DNA from: Clostridia bacterium
Lineage (GTDB): Bacteria; Bacillota; Clostridia; Oscillospirales; CAG-382
Assembly: GCA_017560145.1 (NCBI GenBank)
Contig: JAFYON010000123.1
Span: 1 to 35,212, forward strand
DNA length: 35,212 bases
Direction: 5' to 3'
The translations under genes were made by a program, and so were the position numbers. The number at the start of each line of letters is the position of its first letter. Positions within the stretch are counted from its first letter, which is position 1. Under the pieces are notes generated by a model, which was not told the DNA's origin, searched no databases, and saw only the letters and a list, made by a program, of their open reading frames with translations. Shown in pieces: positions 1-7,930 of the stretch.

Positions 1-633
1 AACGACCTTTTTGCCTGCAACGATAAGGTTAGTGGTGCGGTTAATACCGTCCCAAACCGATTGACCCGTGCCGTAACGGTTGTCGAAAAGATGCTTGCAG
101 TCTGCATCGTTTACCAAAACCATCGGGAATTCCAAAATACCCTCGCGCGCCATAGCGTGCAAGCGGATGATGCCTGTTGTGGTTTCTTCGCATCCGCCGA
201 TAACGTCGGGAAGAAGCTCGCGGTATTTGGTGTGGATAAGGTTTACCAACTCGCCGCCATCGTCGATGATAATGTTGGGTCTGCCCTCTGCGATAACGCG
301 CGAGGTGTGCGCTTCATATTCCTCGTCGGTACAGCCGTGCCAAGCGTAAACGTTAAGTCCGCCGTGCACCAAAGCCGCCGCAACGTCGTCTTGGGTGGAA
401 AGGGGGTTCGAGCCGGTAATATACATTTCTGCGCCGCCCGAAGCAAGAACACGGCAAAGATATGCGGTTTTTGCTTCAAGATGCACCGAAAGTGCAACGC
501 GAAGTCCCGAGAAGGGCTTGGTCTTGCTGAATTCCTCTTCGATACCGCGAAGAAGATCCATATTGCTCTTTACCCATTGAATTTTAGTTTCTCCGCTTTC
601 CCAAAGCGAAATATCCTTAATATCGTAAGACAT
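1..633 (-). CDS. ahcY: Adenosylhomocysteinase-family protein (S-adenosyl- or S-inosyl-homocysteine hydrolase), N-terminal part
   Basis: NAD-dependent hydrolase of the SAH hydrolase family, which splits S-adenosylhomocysteine (or, in some archaeal members, S-inosylhomocysteine) into homocysteine and the nucleoside. 211 codons are visible; the NAD-binding Rossmann part and the C-terminus lie left of the window. The family signatures are clear: GCEETTTGIIRL, then NDADCKHLFDN (the conserved Lys and Asp of the active site) and YGTGQSVWDGINR. The YGTGQS version is, from memory, the archaeal/Thermotoga-type form, as opposed to YGCRxS in the classical enzyme. The start at 633 has a good AAGGAG site 8 nt upstream. 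It follows the SAH/MTA deaminase gene by 12 nt, so the two are almost certainly one operon. Family assignment is secure; whether the true substrate is SAH or its deaminated product is open. Confidence 0.93.
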   Translation of the reverse strand, partial: MSYDIKDISLWESGETKIQWVKSNMDLLRGIEEEFSKTKPFSGLRVALSVHLEAKTAYLCRVLASGGAEMYITGSNPLSTQDDVAAALVHGGLNVYAWHGCTDEEYEAHTSRVIAEGRPNIIIDDGGELVNLIHTKYRELLPDVIGGCEETTTGIIRLHAMAREGILEFPMVLVNDADCKHLFDNRYGTGQSVWDGINRTTNLIVAGKKVV

Positions 634-645
634 ATCCTTTACTCC

Positions 646-1908
646 TTAATTGTCAAGAAAGTTGACGATTTTGTTTATGTTGTAATAAAGCTGTTCGGTG
701 TCGATGGTGAGCAGCTCCTTGTTCTTCATAACGACTTTGCCGTCGATAATGAGCGTGTCGGTTTCGCTGCCGTCACAGCAATAGCAGATAGCGGCGTAAT
801 AGTTGCGAAGCGGTATCATCTGGGGAACGTCGGTATCGATAAGCGCGATATCCGCCGCCCAGCCCTCCTCGATTTTGCCAAGCTTGTCAAAGCCAAGCGC
901 TTTCGCGCCGTTGACCGTTGCGAAATCGATCGCTTTTTTCGCGGGGATCGCCGTCGAGTCGTAATTTGTGCCCTTGTGGAGAAGGGTCATATAATTAAGC
1001 TCGGAGAACATATTAAGCGAATTGTTCGAAGCCGCCGAATCGGTACCGATACAAACGTTTACGCCTGCTTGGTCAAGCTGATAAATAGGCGAGATGCCGT
1101 TGCCGAGCTTGAGGTTGGATTTCGGATTGGATGCAACCGAAACGCCGTATTTCGCAAGGATCGAAATATCGTTTTCGGTAAGCTGAACGCAGTGCGCGGC
1201 AAGAGTCTTGTTTTCAAAAAGACCGAGCGATGCAACGTATTCGGTCGGGGTACAGCCGTTATCGCGCATACAGTCGGAAAATTCAGCCTTGCTTTCCGAA
1301 AGGTGAATGTTAAGACCGAGATTCAAGCGCTTTGCTTCCTCGGAGATCTTAAGCAGATATTCCTTGTCACAGGTATAGATAGCGTGGGGAGCAAGCATAA
1401 ACTTAACGTTCTTCGCGTGCTTCCATTCCTCGATCTCCTTGAACTGATCGTCAAGTCTCTTCTGACCGCCCTCGCTTCCGACAAGTCCGCGCGAAACGAC
1501 TGCGCGCATACCGCAATCAACCGCCGCGCGTGCGGAATTACCGGGGAAGAGGTGCATATCGCAGAAGGTCGCACAGCCGCGCTTCATCATTTCCGCGCAG
1601 GAAAGAAGCGAGCCCCAATATGCCTGTTCGCCGTCAAGACGGTCCTCCTTGGGCATAACGCCGTTGAAGAGCCATTCCATAAAGGGAAGATCGTCCGCCG
1701 CGTTGCGAAGCGTGGACATATACATGTGAGTGTGCGCGTTGACAAACGCGGGCATTGCCAAACGGTTTTTTCCGTCGATGGTTTCGTCCGCAACGAAATC
1801 GTCGCCGACGTTGCCGATTTTTGCAATAATGCCGTCGGAAATGGCGATGTCCGTCGTTTTAAGCTTGTCGCCATCGGGCAAAATTACGTTTTTGATAAGA
1901 AGATTCAT
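646..1908 (-). CDS. mtaD: 5-methylthioadenosine/S-adenosylhomocysteine deaminase (amidohydrolase)
   Basis: Zinc-dependent amidohydrolase, 420 aa, the usual length for the MTA/SAH deaminase family, which converts SAH to S-inosylhomocysteine (and MTA to methylthioinosine) plus ammonia. The metal ligands are all recognisable: H59 and H61 in NAHTHMYMS, H202 in IHLSES, and D290 in CIGTDSAASNN; H175 (APHAIYT) and H239 (AAHC) fit substrate and catalytic histidines. An N-terminal strand (NVILPDG..IAISDGIIAKIG) and a C-terminal segment (GWAADIALIDTD) form the second small domain typical of the superfamily. The start has GGAGG 9 nt upstream. It is first in an operon with the ahcY homologue. Guanine, cytosine or chlorohydrolase activity is a less likely alternative. 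Confidence 0.93.
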   Translation of the reverse strand: MNLLIKNVILPDGDKLKTTDIAISDGIIAKIGNVGDDFVADETIDGKNRLAMPAFVNAHTHMYMSTLRNAADDLPFMEWLFNGVMPKEDRLDGEQAYWGSLLSCAEMMKRGCATFCDMHLFPGNSARAAVDCGMRAVVSRGLVGSEGGQKRLDDQFKEIEEWKHAKNVKFMLAPHAIYTCDKEYLLKISEEAKRLNLGLNIHLSESKAEFSDCMRDNGCTPTEYVASLGLFENKTLAAHCVQLTENDISILAKYGVSVASNPKSNLKLGNGISPIYQLDQAGVNVCIGTDSAASNNSLNMFSELNYMTLLHKGTNYDSTAIPAKKAIDFATVNGAKALGFDKLGKIEEGWAADIALIDTDVPQMIPLRNYYAAICYCCDGSETDTLIIDGKVVMKNKELLTIDTEQLYYNINKIVNFLDN

Positions 1909-1962
1909 TCAAAAACCTCCGTAAATAACACAAAAAATAATCACAAATGTCATACATTTTAC

Positions 1963-1991
1963 ATTATACTATGGAATTTACGGAAAATCAA
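1963..1991 (-). promoter_or_regulatory. Sigma-A promoter for mtaD-ahcY
   Basis: On the minus strand TTGATT (1986-1991) is followed after exactly 17 nt by TATAAT (1963-1968), about 55 nt upstream of the mtaD start. It points away from the nfnA promoter, whose -35 box starts 9 nt beyond this one. Seen by eye only. Confidence 0.7.
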
Positions 1992-2000
1992 GAAAAAAGG

Positions 2001-2029
2001 TTGATAATATAAACATTTGGTGATATAAT
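2001..2029 (+). promoter_or_regulatory. Sigma-A promoter for nfnAB
   Basis: TTGATA (2001-2006), 17-nt spacer, TATAAT (2024-2029), about 40 nt upstream of the preferred nfnA start. A start at the upstream ATG (2043) would leave almost no leader, which supports the start at 2070. Confidence 0.72.
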
Positions 2030-2069
2030 TAACCGAATATTTATGACTTCAGGAAATCAGGTGTTAATA

Positions 2070-2915
2070 ATGTATAAAATAGTTGCCAAGGAATCCTTGA
2101 ATCCCACCGTTTCGAAGATGGTAATTTCGGCGCCCGCTATTGCAAAAAAGGCAGAGCCCGGTCAGTTTATTATCCTTCGTGTCGATGAAGAGGGCGAAAG
2201 AATTCCTCTTACCATTGCGGATTTTGACCGCGAAAACGGTACCGTTACCATTATCTATCAGATCGTCGGCGGCACCACCAAGGCGCTCGATGCCAAAAAA
2301 GAGGGTGAATATATCTGCGACTTCGTAGGTCCTCTCGGCAAGGCTACCGAAACCGACGGCATCAAAAAGGTTGCCGTTATCGGCGGCGGCGTTGGCTGTG
2401 CGATCGCGCTCCCCGTTGCAAAGAAGCTTCACGAGCTCGGCGCAGAGGTTCATTCTGTCGTAGGCTTCCGTAACAAGGATCTCGTTATCCTTCAAAAGGA
2501 ATTTACCGAATACAGCGATAAATATCTTATTATGACCGACGACGGCTCTATCGGCGAAAAGGGTCTTGTTACCGACGCGCTCAAGAAGCTTATCGAAAGC
2601 GGCGAAAAATATGACGAGGTCATCGCCATCGGTCCGCTTATTATGATGAAGTTCGTTTGCAAGCTCACCAAGGAATACGGCATCAAAACCACCGTCAGCA
2701 TGAACCCCATTATGATCGACGGAACGGGTATGTGCGGCGGTTGCCGTCTTACCGTTGGCGGTAAGGTTAAATTTGCCTGTGTTGACGGCCCCGATTTCGA
2801 CGGACACGAGGTCGATTTCGACGAGGCAATGGACCGCGGCTCGATGTACCGCGATTTCGAGCGTCACAGCTATGAAGAAACCTGCAATCTTTTGAACAAA
2901 TCGGTTGAAGCCTAA
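2070..2915 (+). CDS. nfnA: NADH-dependent ferredoxin:NADP+ oxidoreductase small subunit (NfnA), sulfide dehydrogenase-like
   Basis: FAD- and NAD-binding subunit of the NfnAB complex, which couples ferredoxin, NADH and NADP(H) by flavin-based electron bifurcation in the cytoplasm. The protein starts with a ferredoxin-reductase-like beta barrel (PGQFIILRVDEEGERIPLTI), then a nucleotide-binding Rossmann segment (VAVIGGGVGCAIALPVAKKL), and ends with a [2Fe-2S] site (GMCGGCRLTVGG...FACVDGPDF), the layout shared with dihydroorotate dehydrogenase electron transfer subunits (PyrK). About 281 aa from the ATG at 2070, which has AGGTG upstream; GTG at 2061 and ATG at 2043 are in frame but close to the promoter. 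The partner nfnB begins 17 nt after the stop, which distinguishes it from PyrK. Confidence 0.92.
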   Translation: MYKIVAKESLNPTVSKMVISAPAIAKKAEPGQFIILRVDEEGERIPLTIADFDRENGTVTIIYQIVGGTTKALDAKKEGEYICDFVGPLGKATETDGIKKVAVIGGGVGCAIALPVAKKLHELGAEVHSVVGFRNKDLVILQKEFTEYSDKYLIMTDDGSIGEKGLVTDALKKLIESGEKYDEVIAIGPLIMMKFVCKLTKEYGIKTTVSMNPIMIDGTGMCGGCRLTVGGKVKFACVDGPDFDGHEVDFDEAMDRGSMYRDFERHSYEETCNLLNKSVEA

Positions 2916-2932
2916 GAAAGGGGAAACGAAAA

Positions 2933-4321
2933 ATGCCTAATATGTCATTGAAAAAGAACGAAATGCCCCATCAGGCACCCGAGGTTCGCGCACGCAATTT
3001 CAAGGAGGTTGCGCTCGGCTATACCGCAGAGCAGGCAATCGACGAGGCAAAGCGTTGCCTTAACTGCAAAAACCGTCCCTGTGTTTCGGGTTGCCCCGTA
3101 AACATCGCAATCCCCGAATTTATCGCGCTTGTTGCAGAGGGCGATTTCGAGGGCGCATATAACGTTATCACCCGTCAAAGCTCGCTTCCTGCGGTTTGCG
3201 GCAGAGTTTGCCCTCAGGAAACCCAGTGCGAAAGCAAATGTGTTCGCGGTATCAAGGGCGAGCCCGTTGCTATCGGCAGACTCGAGCGCTTCGTTGCCGA
3301 CTGGCACAACGCTAATTGCAGCACTCTTCCCGTCGCTCCCGAAAGCAACGGCCACAAGGTTGCGGTTATCGGCTCGGGACCTTCGGGCTTGGCTTGTGCA
3401 GGCGACCTTGCGAAAAAGGGCTATTCCGTAACCGTTTTCGAAGCACTCCACGTTGCAGGCGGCGTTCTTGTTTACGGTATTCCCGAATTCCGTCTTCCCA
3501 AGGCGATCGTTGCAAAGGAAATCGAAACACTCAAGGCTCTTGGTGTTGAAATAAAGACTAACTACGTCGTTGGTAAAACCATTTCCATCGACGAGCTTAT
3601 GAAGGAAGAGGGCTTCGAGGCTGTATTTATCGGCTCGGGCGCAGGTCTTCCCAGATTTATGGGTATCGAAGGCGAAAACCTCAAGGGCGTTTACTCCGCA
3701 AACGAATTCCTCACCCGTATCAACCTTATGAAGGCATACAAGGAAGACAGCAAGACCCCCATCTTCCGTGCAAAGCGCGTTGCAGTCTGCGGCGGCGGTA
3801 ACGTTGCAATGGACGCGGCAAGAAGTGCGCTTCGCTTGGGCGCGGACGAGGTTTATATCGTCTACCGCCGCGGTGAAAGCGAGCTCCCTGCACGTGCAGA
3901 AGAGGTCGAGCACGCAAAGGAAGAGGGCGTAATATTTAAGCTCCTCACCAACCCCGTTCGAATCCTTAAGGGCGAAAACGGTATGGTCGGCGGTATGGAA
4001 TGTGTTGAAATGACCCTTGGCGAGCCCGATGCTTCGGGCAGAAGAAGACCCGTCGTTAAAGAGGGAAGCGAATTTGTGCTTGACGTTGATTGCGTAATTA
4101 TGGCGATCGGCACCTCGCCCAATCCGCTTATCAAATCGACAACCGAAGGTCTTGATACCGAAAAATGGGGCGGCATTATTGCCGACGAAACCGGTCTTAC
4201 CTCGCGCGAGGGCGTTTATGCCGGCGGCGATGCGGTTACCGGCGCGGCAACCGTTATTCTCGCAATGGGCGCAGGCAAAACCGCCGCAAGCGCAATTGAC
4301 GAGCAGCTTAAGAACAAGTAA
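2933..4321 (+). CDS. nfnB: NfnB: NADPH-dependent glutamate synthase small-subunit-like oxidoreductase
   Basis: Large subunit of NfnAB, carrying the bifurcating FAD and two [4Fe-4S] clusters. 462 aa. The N-terminal iron-sulfur region has Cys 42, 45, 50 and 54 (CLNCKNRPCVSGC) and a second set at Cys 89, 93, 99 and 103. A FAD-binding GSGPSG lies at 147-152, and a second dinucleotide fold has CGGGNVAMDAARSALRLGA near 286. The C-terminal YAGGDAVTGAATVILAMGAG closes the FAD site as in GltD. RBS GAAAGGGG upstream. The same sequences are often named GltA or GltD; with nfnA immediately upstream and no glutamate synthase large subunit nearby, NfnB is the better name. Confidence 0.92.
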   Translation: MPNMSLKKNEMPHQAPEVRARNFKEVALGYTAEQAIDEAKRCLNCKNRPCVSGCPVNIAIPEFIALVAEGDFEGAYNVITRQSSLPAVCGRVCPQETQCESKCVRGIKGEPVAIGRLERFVADWHNANCSTLPVAPESNGHKVAVIGSGPSGLACAGDLAKKGYSVTVFEALHVAGGVLVYGIPEFRLPKAIVAKEIETLKALGVEIKTNYVVGKTISIDELMKEEGFEAVFIGSGAGLPRFMGIEGENLKGVYSANEFLTRINLMKAYKEDSKTPIFRAKRVAVCGGGNVAMDAARSALRLGADEVYIVYRRGESELPARAEEVEHAKEEGVIFKLLTNPVRILKGENGMVGGMECVEMTLGEPDASGRRRPVVKEGSEFVLDVDCVIMAIGTSPNPLIKSTTEGLDTEKWGGIIADETGLTSREGVYAGGDAVTGAATVILAMGAGKTAASAIDEQLKNK

Positions 4322-4333
4322 TGAATATAAAGA

Positions 4334-4363
4334 AGCAGAGCGTGAAAAACGTTCTGCTTTTTT
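4334..4363 (+). terminator. Rho-independent terminator after nfnB
   Basis: AGCAGA-gCGT / ACG-TTCTGCT hairpin followed by six T, 12 nt after the nfnB stop. Confidence 0.85.
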
Positions 4364-4367
4364 GCTC

Positions 4368-4396
4368 TTTACAAAATCGAAAAAATGTGTTATTAT
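4368..4396 (+). promoter_or_regulatory. Sigma-A promoter for nrdR
   Basis: TTTACA (4368-4373), 17-nt spacer, TATTAT (4391-4396), directly behind the nfnB terminator and about 40 nt before the nrdR start. Confidence 0.6.
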
Positions 4397-4434
4397 ATTT
4401 GTAAGTAAAACGAAAACAATAGGAGAAACGAATT

Positions 4435-4890
4435 ATGAAATGCCCTTCCTGCGGTCACCTTGAAGATAAGGTTATCGATTCGCGTCCTTCCTCTGACGGC
4501 AGCTCGATTCGCCGACGTCGTGAGTGCTTGGGCTGTCAAAGACGGTTCACCACCTATGAAAATATCGAAACTCTCCCTCTTATCGTTATTAAAAAGGACC
4601 TCTCGCGCGAGACCTTTGACAGAAATAAGATCCTCAATTCGATAATCCGCGCCTGCGATAAGCGTCAGGTAACGCTTTCGCAAATGGACGAAGCGGTAAG
4701 CGAAATCGAGATCGCACTTCAAAACACCCTTCAGAACGAAATCACCTCCGACCGCATCGGTCAGCTGGTTATGGAAAAGCTTAAGGGGCTTGACGAGGTC
4801 GCATATATCCGCTTTGCGTCGGTGTACCGCCAGTTCAAGGACATCAGCGCATTTATGGAGGAGCTTCAAAAGCTTCTTGCCGAAAAATAA
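4435..4890 (+). CDS. nrdR: Transcriptional repressor NrdR
   Basis: ATP/dATP-sensing repressor of ribonucleotide reductase genes. 151 aa, the normal length. N-terminal zinc ribbon with C3, C6, C31 and C34 (MKCPSCG ... [13 protein letters not shown]), with the basic SSIRRRRE stretch between, then an ATP-cone domain from about residue 49 ([19 protein letters not shown]) to 139. The start has AGGAG 9 nt upstream. It is a single-gene unit between two terminators. No nrd genes are in this window, so its targets lie elsewhere. Confidence 0.97.
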   Translation: MKCPSCGHLEDKVIDSRPSSDGSSIRRRRECLGCQRRFTTYENIETLPLIVIKKDLSRETFDRNKILNSIIRACDKRQVTLSQMDEAVSEIEIALQNTLQNEITSDRIGQLVMEKLKGLDEVAYIRFASVYRQFKDISAFMEELQKLLAEK

Positions 4891-4898
4891 GTCAATCA

Positions 4899-4927
4899 AA
4901 CCGCTGTCGTGCAGACGGCGGTTTTTT
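4899..4927 (+). terminator. Rho-independent terminator after nrdR
   Basis: CCGCTGTC / GACGGCGG stem with a four-base loop (GTGC plus A), followed by TTTTTT, 10 nt after the stop. Confidence 0.9.
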
Positions 4928-4938
4928 GTTTTGCGATT

Positions 4939-5031
4939 TTGCAAAAAAATGCAGGATTTATTGAAATTTCCTGCAAATTCTTGCAAAAAAATGCTTTAAT
5001 TCGGTGTTGTGCTATTGAAATTTGCAGGAAA
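4939..5031. promoter_or_regulatory. Operator-like repeat cluster upstream of the aryl-acid operon
   Basis: Two identical 14-mers TTGCAAAAAAATGC lie at 4939-4952 and 4981-4994, 42 bp apart (four helical turns). TGCAGGA occurs at 4950-4956 and 5023-5029 and inverted (TCCTGCA) at 4969-4975. The 11-mer TTTCCTGCAAA at 4967-4977 returns as its exact reverse complement at 5021-5031, each preceded by TTGAAA. The last copy sits between the -35 and -10 boxes of the operon promoter, the classic place for a repressor. The regulator is not identifiable from the sequence. Confidence 0.6.
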
Positions 5032-5043
5032 AAGTAGTATAAT
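5015..5043 (+). promoter_or_regulatory. Sigma-A promoter of the symporter-paaK-iorAB operon
   Basis: TTGAAA (5015-5020), exact 17-nt spacer, TATAAT (5038-5043). The leader to the first gene would be about 60 nt; no riboswitch is evident in it. Confidence 0.8.
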
Positions 5044-5109
5044 TACTGAATATTAATATGGGTAGGTATATACTTATTTTCCCAAGCAGATTTCCCGAGG
5101 CAAAAAATA

Positions 5110-6594
5110 ATGACTAAACAGCAGATTCTTTGGATAACAATTGGAATATATTTCGTCTTTATGGCGGCAATAAGCATTATCAGCCGCAAAAAGTCGAAGA
5201 GCATCGGTGATTTCGCGGTCGGCGGCAGAAATGCAGGCGCGTGGATGTCGGCGTTCTCCTATGGCACCGCTTATTTTTCGGCAGTAATGTTTATCGGATA
5301 TGCCGGCGGCACGGGCTGGAAATACGGCATCTGGGGCGTTTTGCCCGGTATCGGAAACGCAATAATCGGTTCGCTTCTCGCTTGGCTCGTTCTTGCAAAG
5401 CGCACCCGTAAGGTCACCCGTGAAATGGGCGTCACAACAATGCCCCAGCTTTTCGAATCGACCTATGGCTCGCGCGCGATGAAGCTCTTTTCGGCGATCG
5501 TCATCTTCGTCTTCCTTTTGCCCTATTCGGCATCGGTTTACAAGGGACTTACGAGCGTTTGCTCGGTATTGCTCGATATCGATGAGCTTACCTGTATGAT
5601 AATCATCGCCGCAGTCAGCGCGATACTTGTCGTTGCGGGCGGTTATATCGCCGCACTCCGTGCCGATTTCGTTCAGGGCGCGGTTATGCTCGTCGGCGTA
5701 ATTGCACTTATTCTGGCTGTGTTCAACAGCAACAGCGTCGGCGGTCTTACCGAGGGCTTTAAGAGCATCGCACAGAAGACCGAGGAATTAAATCTCGATT
5801 CCTTTGCACATATCGGACTTTGGGCAACCGTGCTTATGACCTCGCTCGGCACTTGGGGCTTGCCTCAGATGATACATAAATATTACGGCATCCGCGACGA
5901 TAAAGAGGTTAAGCGCGGCACCGTTATTTCAACCGTTTTTGCGCTTGTCGTTGCAGGCGGCGGTTATCTTATCGGCTCGCTTTCGCATTTGTTCTTCAAC
6001 ACCCTTCCCGAGGGCGGCACCGATTATTTAGTCCCGAATATGCTTATCGACTCGGGCATTTCCGACGTTTTGGTCGGCATCGTGCTCGTGCTTCTTATCG
6101 CGGCAAGCGTTTCGACTCTCTCCTCGATAACGATCACCGCCAGCACCACCTTTACAATGGATATCGTAAAGGACCGTGTTTTAAAGGACAAGAATTACAA
6201 TCTTTCCTTGCTTTCAAAAATCGTTTGCGTTTTGTTCGTGCTTCTTTCCTTCCTTATCGCGTGGAAGGGTGAGGGCACCCCGATACTCGATATGATGAGC
6301 TATTCCTGGGGCATCATTTCGGGCAGCTTCCTTGCTCCCTATGCTATTTCGCTTTATTACAAAAAGGCAACGAGAGCAGGTGCTTGGGCAGGTATTATCG
6401 GCGGCTTTGTATTTGCGTTGCCTCCGCTTGTCGCAAAGCTTGCGGGCAGCGACGTAACGCTTGGCGGATTTGGCAGACTTTGCGATATGGGCGCTCATTT
6501 TGCCTGCGCCGCAATGGCGGTTTCGGCTGTTTTGGTGCTTGCCGTAAGCGCGTTTACACACAAAGAAGAAAAACTCCCCAAAGGAGAAATATAA
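5110..6594 (+). CDS. Sodium:solute symporter (SSS family, PutP-like)
   Basis: Inner-membrane sodium/solute symporter, 494 aa, with about 13 hydrophobic segments, the usual number for the SSS family. The family pattern is seen in the N-terminal KKSKSIGDFAVGGRNAGAWMSAFSYGTAYFSAVMFIGYAG, which holds the unwound TM1 sodium site region, and in VAGGYIAALRADFVQGAVM. The C-terminus is a short charged tail. GAGG lies upstream of the start. The paaK gene begins one base after its stop codon. Because it heads an operon for activation and ferredoxin-dependent conversion of aryl acids, I infer an aromatic acid or aromatic amino acid as substrate; the sequence itself does not show it (proline, pantothenate and acetate carriers belong to the same family). 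Confidence 0.9.
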   Translation: MTKQQILWITIGIYFVFMAAISIISRKKSKSIGDFAVGGRNAGAWMSAFSYGTAYFSAVMFIGYAGGTGWKYGIWGVLPGIGNAIIGSLLAWLVLAKRTRKVTREMGVTTMPQLFESTYGSRAMKLFSAIVIFVFLLPYSASVYKGLTSVCSVLLDIDELTCMIIIAAVSAILVVAGGYIAALRADFVQGAVMLVGVIALILAVFNSNSVGGLTEGFKSIAQKTEELNLDSFAHIGLWATVLMTSLGTWGLPQMIHKYYGIRDDKEVKRGTVISTVFALVVAGGGYLIGSLSHLFFNTLPEGGTDYLVPNMLIDSGISDVLVGIVLVLLIAASVSTLSSITITASTTFTMDIVKDRVLKDKNYNLSLLSKIVCVLFVLLSFLIAWKGEGTPILDMMSYSWGIISGSFLAPYAISLYYKKATRAGAWAGIIGGFVFALPPLVAKLAGSDVTLGGFGRLCDMGAHFACAAMAVSAVLVLAVSAFTHKEEKLPKGEI

Positions 6595-6595
6595 T

Positions 6596-7915
6596 ATGGA
6601 AAACAGAATTTTTAACAAGGAAATGGAGTGTATGCCCCGTCGTGAGCTTGAAGCACTCCAATTGGAAAGACTGAAATCGCTTGTCGATTACTGCGAAAGA
6701 AATTCCGAATTTTATTCCAAGCGTCTTGCAAAGGCAGGCGTTACCGCGGATAAGATCAAATCTCTTTCCGACATCCAATATATCCCCTATACCACCAAGG
6801 ACGATCTTCGCGATACCTATCCCTTCGGTATGATTTCGGTACCGATGGAAAAGATAGTTCGCGTACACGCATCCTCGGGTACGACAGGCAACCCCACCGT
6901 TGTTGCATATACGCGTGAGGATATGGAAAACTGGTCGGAGCAGGTAGCGCGCTTGGCGGTTGCCGCAGGTGCGAATGCAGGCACGATCGTTCAGATCTGC
7001 TTTGGCTACGGTATGTTCACGGGTGCGCTCGGCTTGCACTACGGTCTTGAAAAGATCGGTGCGGTGGTGGTTCCCACCTCGTCGGGCAATACCGAAAAGC
7101 AGCTTAAGTTTATGCGCGATTTCGGCACCGACGCTATCGTTGCAACCCCCTCCTACTGTATGTATCTCGCCGAAGCGGCAAGAAGCATGGCGGATAAATA
7201 TCCGATGGAAATGTACAAGCTCAAATACGGTATTCTGGGCAGCGAGGGCAGCACCCCCGAAATGCGCGCAGAGATCGAAAAGCATTGGGGAAGCGGCATC
7301 TTCTGTACCGACAACTACGGTATGTCCGAGCTTAACGGCCCCGGTATGTCGGGCGAATGTATGTACCGCGACGGCTTGCACATCAACGAGGACCATTTCC
7401 TTTGCGAAACTATCGATTCCGCAAGCGGCGACGTGCTTGGCAAGGGCGAAACCGGCGAGCTTGTCGTGACCAACCTCACAAAGCGCGGTCTTCCTATGCT
7501 CCGTTACAGAACAAAGGATATTACAAGCATAAATTACGACACCTGCAAGTGCGGAAGAACGAGTGCGAGAATGCACAAGATCATCGGCAGAAGCGACGAT
7601 ATGATCAAGGTCCGCGGTGTAAACGTCTTCCCGTCGCAGGTTGAAAGCGCGCTTATCGGTATGACCGAAATAAGCCCCAACTATTTAATAGTTCTCCGCC
7701 GCGAAAACTATTCCGATTCTATGGAGGTTCGCGTTGAGCTTATCGACAGCAGTCTGCTTGACCGCTACGGCGAGCTTGTTGCACTCCAGAAGAGAATTCA
7801 GGATAACATCAAGAACATTCTCGGCATCGCTATCAAGGTCAGCCTTGTAGAGCCCAATTCTATCGAACGCTTCACCGGCAAGGCAAAACGCGTTCTTGAT
7901 CTTCGAAATCAGTAA
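6596..7915 (+). CDS. paaK: Phenylacetate-CoA ligase family protein, copy 1
   Basis: Acyl-adenylate-forming ligase that activates an aryl acid (phenylacetate, indoleacetate or similar) with ATP and CoA. 439 aa. The phosphate-binding loop SSGTTGNPT is at 93-101; LKYGILGSEGSTPEMR and NYGMSELNGPG (adenine-binding region) follow; the C-terminal domain has GRSDDMIKVRGVNVFPSQVE and the catalytic lysine region GKAKRV at 428-433. A CxCG motif (TCKCGRT) is typical of anaerobic PaaK proteins. RBS AAAGGAG lies 8 nt before ATG; the start is essentially coupled to the stop of the symporter gene. Substrate is inferred from family and operon. Confidence 0.92.
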   Translation: MENRIFNKEMECMPRRELEALQLERLKSLVDYCERNSEFYSKRLAKAGVTADKIKSLSDIQYIPYTTKDDLRDTYPFGMISVPMEKIVRVHASSGTTGNPTVVAYTREDMENWSEQVARLAVAAGANAGTIVQICFGYGMFTGALGLHYGLEKIGAVVVPTSSGNTEKQLKFMRDFGTDAIVATPSYCMYLAEAARSMADKYPMEMYKLKYGILGSEGSTPEMRAEIEKHWGSGIFCTDNYGMSELNGPGMSGECMYRDGLHINEDHFLCETIDSASGDVLGKGETGELVVTNLTKRGLPMLRYRTKDITSINYDTCKCGRTSARMHKIIGRSDDMIKVRGVNVFPSQVESALIGMTEISPNYLIVLRRENYSDSMEVRVELIDSSLLDRYGELVALQKRIQDNIKNILGIAIKVSLVEPNSIERFTGKAKRVLDLRNQ

Positions 7916-7930
7916 AGGAACAAGATAAAA

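Noticed and set aside
61..2004. 647-codon open frame on the plus strand, antisense to ahcY and mtaD
   Set aside because: It mirrors two well-recognised minus-strand enzymes, has no ribosome binding site and no protein-like motifs; codon bias keeps the antisense frame open.
2945..3913. 322-codon minus-strand frame opposite nfnB
   Set aside because: Cysteine-rich look comes from antisense of nfnB codons; no independent evidence of a gene.
5044..5109. Riboswitch in the leader of the symporter operon
   Set aside because: Only about 60 nt and no recognisable aptamer or terminator/antiterminator pair.
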